Positions 61,680 to 64,000 of a stretch of 64,000 bases of DNA are shown in pieces. The stretch lies in NCBI GenBank assembly GCA_045807745.1, contig JBJMGT010000008.1, positions 124,001 through 188,000 of the forward strand, read 5' to 3'. Made by a program: the position numbers and the translations under genes. Numbering within the stretch: position 1 is the first letter of the stretch; every line of letters starts with the position of its first letter. The notes under the pieces were generated by a model. It searched no databases. It was given only the letters and a program-made list of their open reading frames with translations, and had not been told where the DNA came from. The stretch is from QHXQ01 sp045807745 (GTDB lineage Bacteria; Acidobacteriota; Blastocatellia; Pyrinomonadales; Pyrinomonadaceae).

Positions 61680-61736
61680 GCTGGCGTAAAATTATGCGCC
61701 CGGACTACGGACGAAGGCTAACGGGAGATTAACGAA

Positions 61737-62591
61737 ATGCAGCGTTGGACGGCGCTATTGCTGATCTTAGTGGGCGTGCTGGTCGTGATTATCATCATGA
61801 CACGCACCCGACAGAGCAACGAAGATTTTGCGCAAGTCTTTCAAGTAGACAAGCAAAACCAGCCGACGGGCGCGCCGGGCCAGCGCGCGCCGGTGGTCGT
61901 CGAACTGTTCACCTCCGAAGGTTGTTCGAGTTGTCCGCCGGCCGACGACCTGCTGCGCCGGCTCGAACAGACGCAGCCCGTCGCGGGCGCAGAGGTCATC
62001 GCGCTCGAACAGCACGTGGACTACTGGAATCGACTCGGCTGGGCCGATCCGTTCTCCGCGCCGGAGTTCAGCGCGCGGCAGGGCGACTACGCGGACTACT
62101 TCAATAATGCGAGCGTCTACACGCCGCAGATGATCGTGGACGGGCAGTCCGAGTTCCCCGGCAGCAACCAGACGAAAGCGCGCGACGCCATCATTGCCGC
62201 CGCGCAAAAACCCAAAGCCACGATCAGCCTCGCGCGCACAGGCGCGGCCAAACCAGACGGCATCCCGCTCTCTGTGCGCGTCGAGAAACTGCCGCCGCTC
62301 GCGGCCGACGGCACGGCCGAAGTGCTGCTCGCCATCACAGAAGACGCGCTCCGCACCGACGTGCCGCGTGGCGAGAACGCAGGACATACACTCGCGCACG
62401 CAGCCGTCGTGCGGCAGTTAAGTTCGCTCGGCAATATCGATAAGCAAGGCGGCGCGCCGTTTACAGCGCAGCCCGTCGTCACGCTCGGCGCAAAGTGGCA
62501 ACTTAAGAATTTGCGTGCCGTCGTCTTCGTGCAGGAGCAAGACAGCCGGCGCGTGCTCGGCGCGACGGCGATCAAGTTGGGGGAGAATTGA
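61737..62591 (+). CDS. DUF1223-family thioredoxin-fold protein
   Basis: A 284-residue protein with an N-terminal anchor (LLLILVGVLVVIIIM) and a DUF1223 domain whose EGCSSCPPAD (Cys63, Cys66) is a CxxC redox motif. FTSEGCSSC is a hallmark of the family. It is probably periplasmic. ATG 61737 has GGGAG about 10 bases upstream. It stands near MsrPQ, another oxidative-repair system, which may be coincidence. Confidence 0.88.
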   Translation: MQRWTALLLILVGVLVVIIIMTRTRQSNEDFAQVFQVDKQNQPTGAPGQRAPVVVELFTSEGCSSCPPADDLLRRLEQTQPVAGAEVIALEQHVDYWNRLGWADPFSAPEFSARQGDYADYFNNASVYTPQMIVDGQSEFPGSNQTKARDAIIAAAQKPKATISLARTGAAKPDGIPLSVRVEKLPPLAADGTAEVLLAITEDALRTDVPRGENAGHTLAHAAVVRQLSSLGNIDKQGGAPFTAQPVVTLGAKWQLKNLRAVVFVQEQDSRRVLGATAIKLGEN

Positions 62592-62634
62592 ACTGGAATT
62601 GGGGCGGTCTGATTTTATCTAACTGCCGCGCAGA

Positions 62635-62722
62635 TAAACACAGAGCACATAGAGACACAGAGGGGCACGGAGTAGTTGAATGCTCTGTGCCCCTCTGTGC
62701 GTTCTCTGTGCTCTCTTTGTTA
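62635..62722. repeat. Palindromic CACAGAG-type repeat
   Basis: Degenerate CACAGAG/CATAGAG/ACACAGAGG units (62635-62669) face complementary units (62687-62722). It is similar in style to the repeat at 16415 and lies 44 bases after the DUF1223 stop. Confidence 0.7.
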
Positions 62723-62783
62723 AGACGGTCTCTCACTACAAAGCCGTAAAGAACGCGAATGGAAATCTTGCGGGACTTTACTT

Positions 62784-63440
62784 TCAGAATGCGAAGTTGC
62801 CGTAGAACGCGCTGTTCTGCCCAGCTTGCTGCCAACGCTCGCCGGTGTCGTCGCCAACAAAAGACGCCTTGAGCGTCAAGCCCACACGACGGCCGGCGAG
62901 CGGCCCCAATGGCTCGTACCAGACGAGGTGCGGCAGCTTGCAGCATTCGTGATTCGGCATCGCGCGCACGGTCAACTCCGCCACGTTCGGCACACTGACC
63001 GAGTAAGCCTCTGCCTCGCGCGCGAAAGTAACGGGCGCGCGGCGCACCAAGAGGACGTGCCCGAACGTCTGCGCATACTTGCTCCTGAGCGCGGCGACTA
63101 ACGCCTCAGCTTGGGCATCCGTCGCCGCGCTGTCCACGACGACTTCCGCCCGCCGCGCCGCCTGCTCGTCGGCGAGATTCGCATCCGCATTCACCACGGC
63201 AATCGCGCGCACGCCCGCTAGATCGACGCCCTGCCATTGCCCCGCCGTCACGTGCCAAGCCATCAGCGCATCGCGCCCCGTCGTCACCAACTCGCCGTTG
63301 TAATGACACGCGCCCGCAAACACGCTCGCCGTCCGCACCTCGACGTAATCGCCCGTCAAGCTCGTCCGCGCCGCCTGCGAGCCAAACGACAACGCGCCTA
63401 CGAGCACTAGCAACAGACCCAACAACCAGAACTTACGCAT
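62784..63440 (-). CDS. Secreted protein of unknown function
   Basis: About 218 residues. A signal peptide (FWLLGLLLVLVGALSFGSQA) precedes a domain starting TGDYVEVRTASVFAGACHYN, with LMAWHVTAGQWQGVDLAGVR and a CCKLPHLVWYEPL segment with a Cys pair. ATG 63440 has GGAGG 8 bases upstream. It may resemble DUF1326-type proteins, but I am not sure. Confidence 0.65.
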   Translation of the reverse strand: MRKFWLLGLLLVLVGALSFGSQAARTSLTGDYVEVRTASVFAGACHYNGELVTTGRDALMAWHVTAGQWQGVDLAGVRAIAVVNADANLADEQAARRAEVVVDSAATDAQAEALVAALRSKYAQTFGHVLLVRRAPVTFAREAEAYSVSVPNVAELTVRAMPNHECCKLPHLVWYEPLGPLAGRRVGLTLKASFVGDDTGERWQQAGQNSAFYGNFAF

Positions 63441-63471
63441 CAACGCACCTCCAAAACTTCTCTGCCCCGCG

Positions 63472-63732
63472 TCACAACGCGGATTGATAACACTCACGAC
63501 CGGGGGCGCACCGCTCCGGCCGCGCCTTGCCGCCATCGGGGCCGACCACCTGCTGCGTCACACGACACCAACAATGATTGCTGCCGTCGAGATAATCATC
63601 GGCTGTGGTCGCCAGCCCGTCCAATCGAAAATACTTCTTCGACCTTAGCGCCGCGCAGAACGGACTCTGCAAGACGGCTGTCTCCGTCGTCTCCGCAACT
63701 ACCATTTCATGGTATGACATTTCATCCGTCAT
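63472..63732 (-). CDS. Small Cys-containing protein of unknown function
   Basis: An 86-residue protein with cysteines in PFCAAL, HCWCRV, RCAPG and ECYQ, arranged as for a metal-binding or disulfide-bonded small domain. ATG 63732 has GAGG a few bases upstream. It ends 31 bases before the start of the secreted protein downstream and may be its partner. Confidence 0.55.
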   Translation of the reverse strand: MTDEMSYHEMVVAETTETAVLQSPFCAALRSKKYFRLDGLATTADDYLDGSNHCWCRVTQQVVGPDGGKARPERCAPGRECYQSAL

Positions 63733-63763
63733 AGCATCCTCACAAACGGCCTTGTTTCCGTCG

Positions 63764-64000
63764 TTACGCCGCGCCGCCGACTTTAGCGAGCGCGCGGCGC
63801 ACGAGCGTCTGTGTGAGCGGCACTTTGTATGCGTTCTGCGCCAACGGTTTCGCGCCGTCGAGCGCGAGCCGCGCAGCTTCGGCGAGCGTCGCTTGATCGA
63901 GCCGCTTGCCCGCTAGAAAATTTTCGGACTGCGCCACGCGCCAAGGGATCGGCGCGACGCCGCCGAGCACAATGCGCGCCTGCTTGACGGTCTTATCTGC
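63764..64000 (-). CDS. FAD-binding subunit of a xanthine dehydrogenase/CO dehydrogenase-type enzyme (CoxM-like), C-terminal part
   Basis: The frame runs off the window on its 5' side, leaving about 78 C-terminal residues. ARIVLGGVAPIPWRV and ALDGAKPLAQNAYKVPLTQT are typical of the CO dehydrogenase flavoprotein C-terminal domain (CoxM/XdhB), which carries FAD in molybdenum hydroxylases. Upstream on the minus strand a CoxS/CoxL pair is expected beyond the window. Confidence 0.85.
   Translation of the reverse strand, partial: ADKTVKQARIVLGGVAPIPWRVAQSENFLAGKRLDQATLAEAARLALDGAKPLAQNAYKVPLTQTLVRRALAKVGGAA

Noticed and set aside
1..64000. tRNA and rRNA genes
   Set aside because: No cloverleaf-like or rRNA-like conserved segments noticed in any gap; a covariance-model search would settle this.

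Overview
This 64 kb window is GC-rich chromosomal DNA, densely packed with genes on both strands. I see no rRNA, tRNA, phage, IS transposase or CRISPR array. The gene content (arginine cluster with an acetylornithine-type carbamoyltransferase, propeller sensor kinase, alpha-2-macroglobulin operon, CtaA heme A synthase, MsrPQ) and the many short palindromic intergenic repeats suggest a Gram-negative member of the Acidobacteriota, perhaps class Blastocatellia. That placement is an inference; no marker gene is present to fix it.

Layout. 1-2.7 kb: the 3' end of a PAP2/vanadium haloperoxidase-type gene, a methyltransferase and a secreted beta-propeller. 2.8-11.8 kb: arginine biosynthesis. One minus-strand operon reads argR, argG, an unassigned P-loop gene, argC, argD, an acetylornithine-type argF and argB, with argH divergent. 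A cluster of TTGCAT-type half-sites between argR and argH is the likely ArgR operator. Four of the operon's spacers carry palindromic repeats. 11.9-15.2 kb: two APC amino-acid permeases. 15.4-23 kb: aldo/keto reductase, DUF3857/transglutaminase protein, PLP decarboxylase and S9 peptidase. 23.6-25.7 kb: a stand-alone trypsin-like protease/NUC1 nuclease protein of lower GC. 26-33.6 kb: Dabb protein, PHP hydrolase, SDR, heme A synthase, a TIGR01777/SelW-like/membrane-protein operon, and small toxin-antitoxin genes. 33.7-40 kb: response regulator, hybrid-propeller histidine kinase and secreted proteins. 40.2-55.3 kb: DUF3142, TPR lipoprotein, DUF1175, thioester alpha-2-macroglobulin, and a transpeptidase-SpoIID-metallopeptidase fusion. 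55.4-64 kb: EEP hydrolase, a small AT-richer island, tectonin-like propeller, MsrPQ, DUF1223, small secreted proteins, and the 3' end of a CoxM-type flavoprotein gene.

Four observations stand out. (1) A SelW/Rdx-family gene at 30388-30627 (minus) has an in-frame TGA in a CxxU motif, with a bacterial-type SECIS hairpin downstream. (2) A cytoplasmic trypsin-like protease is fused to a DRGH nuclease, with a textbook internal ribosome binding site and ATG at the junction. (3) A penicillin-binding transpeptidase, SpoIID and HExxH metallopeptidase are fused in one protein, close to the alpha-2-macroglobulin gene. (4) Several unrelated heptamer-based palindromic repeats sit at gene 3' ends. One supplies the apparent signal peptide of the sensor kinase and another supplies the last residues of the ArgF-type enzyme.
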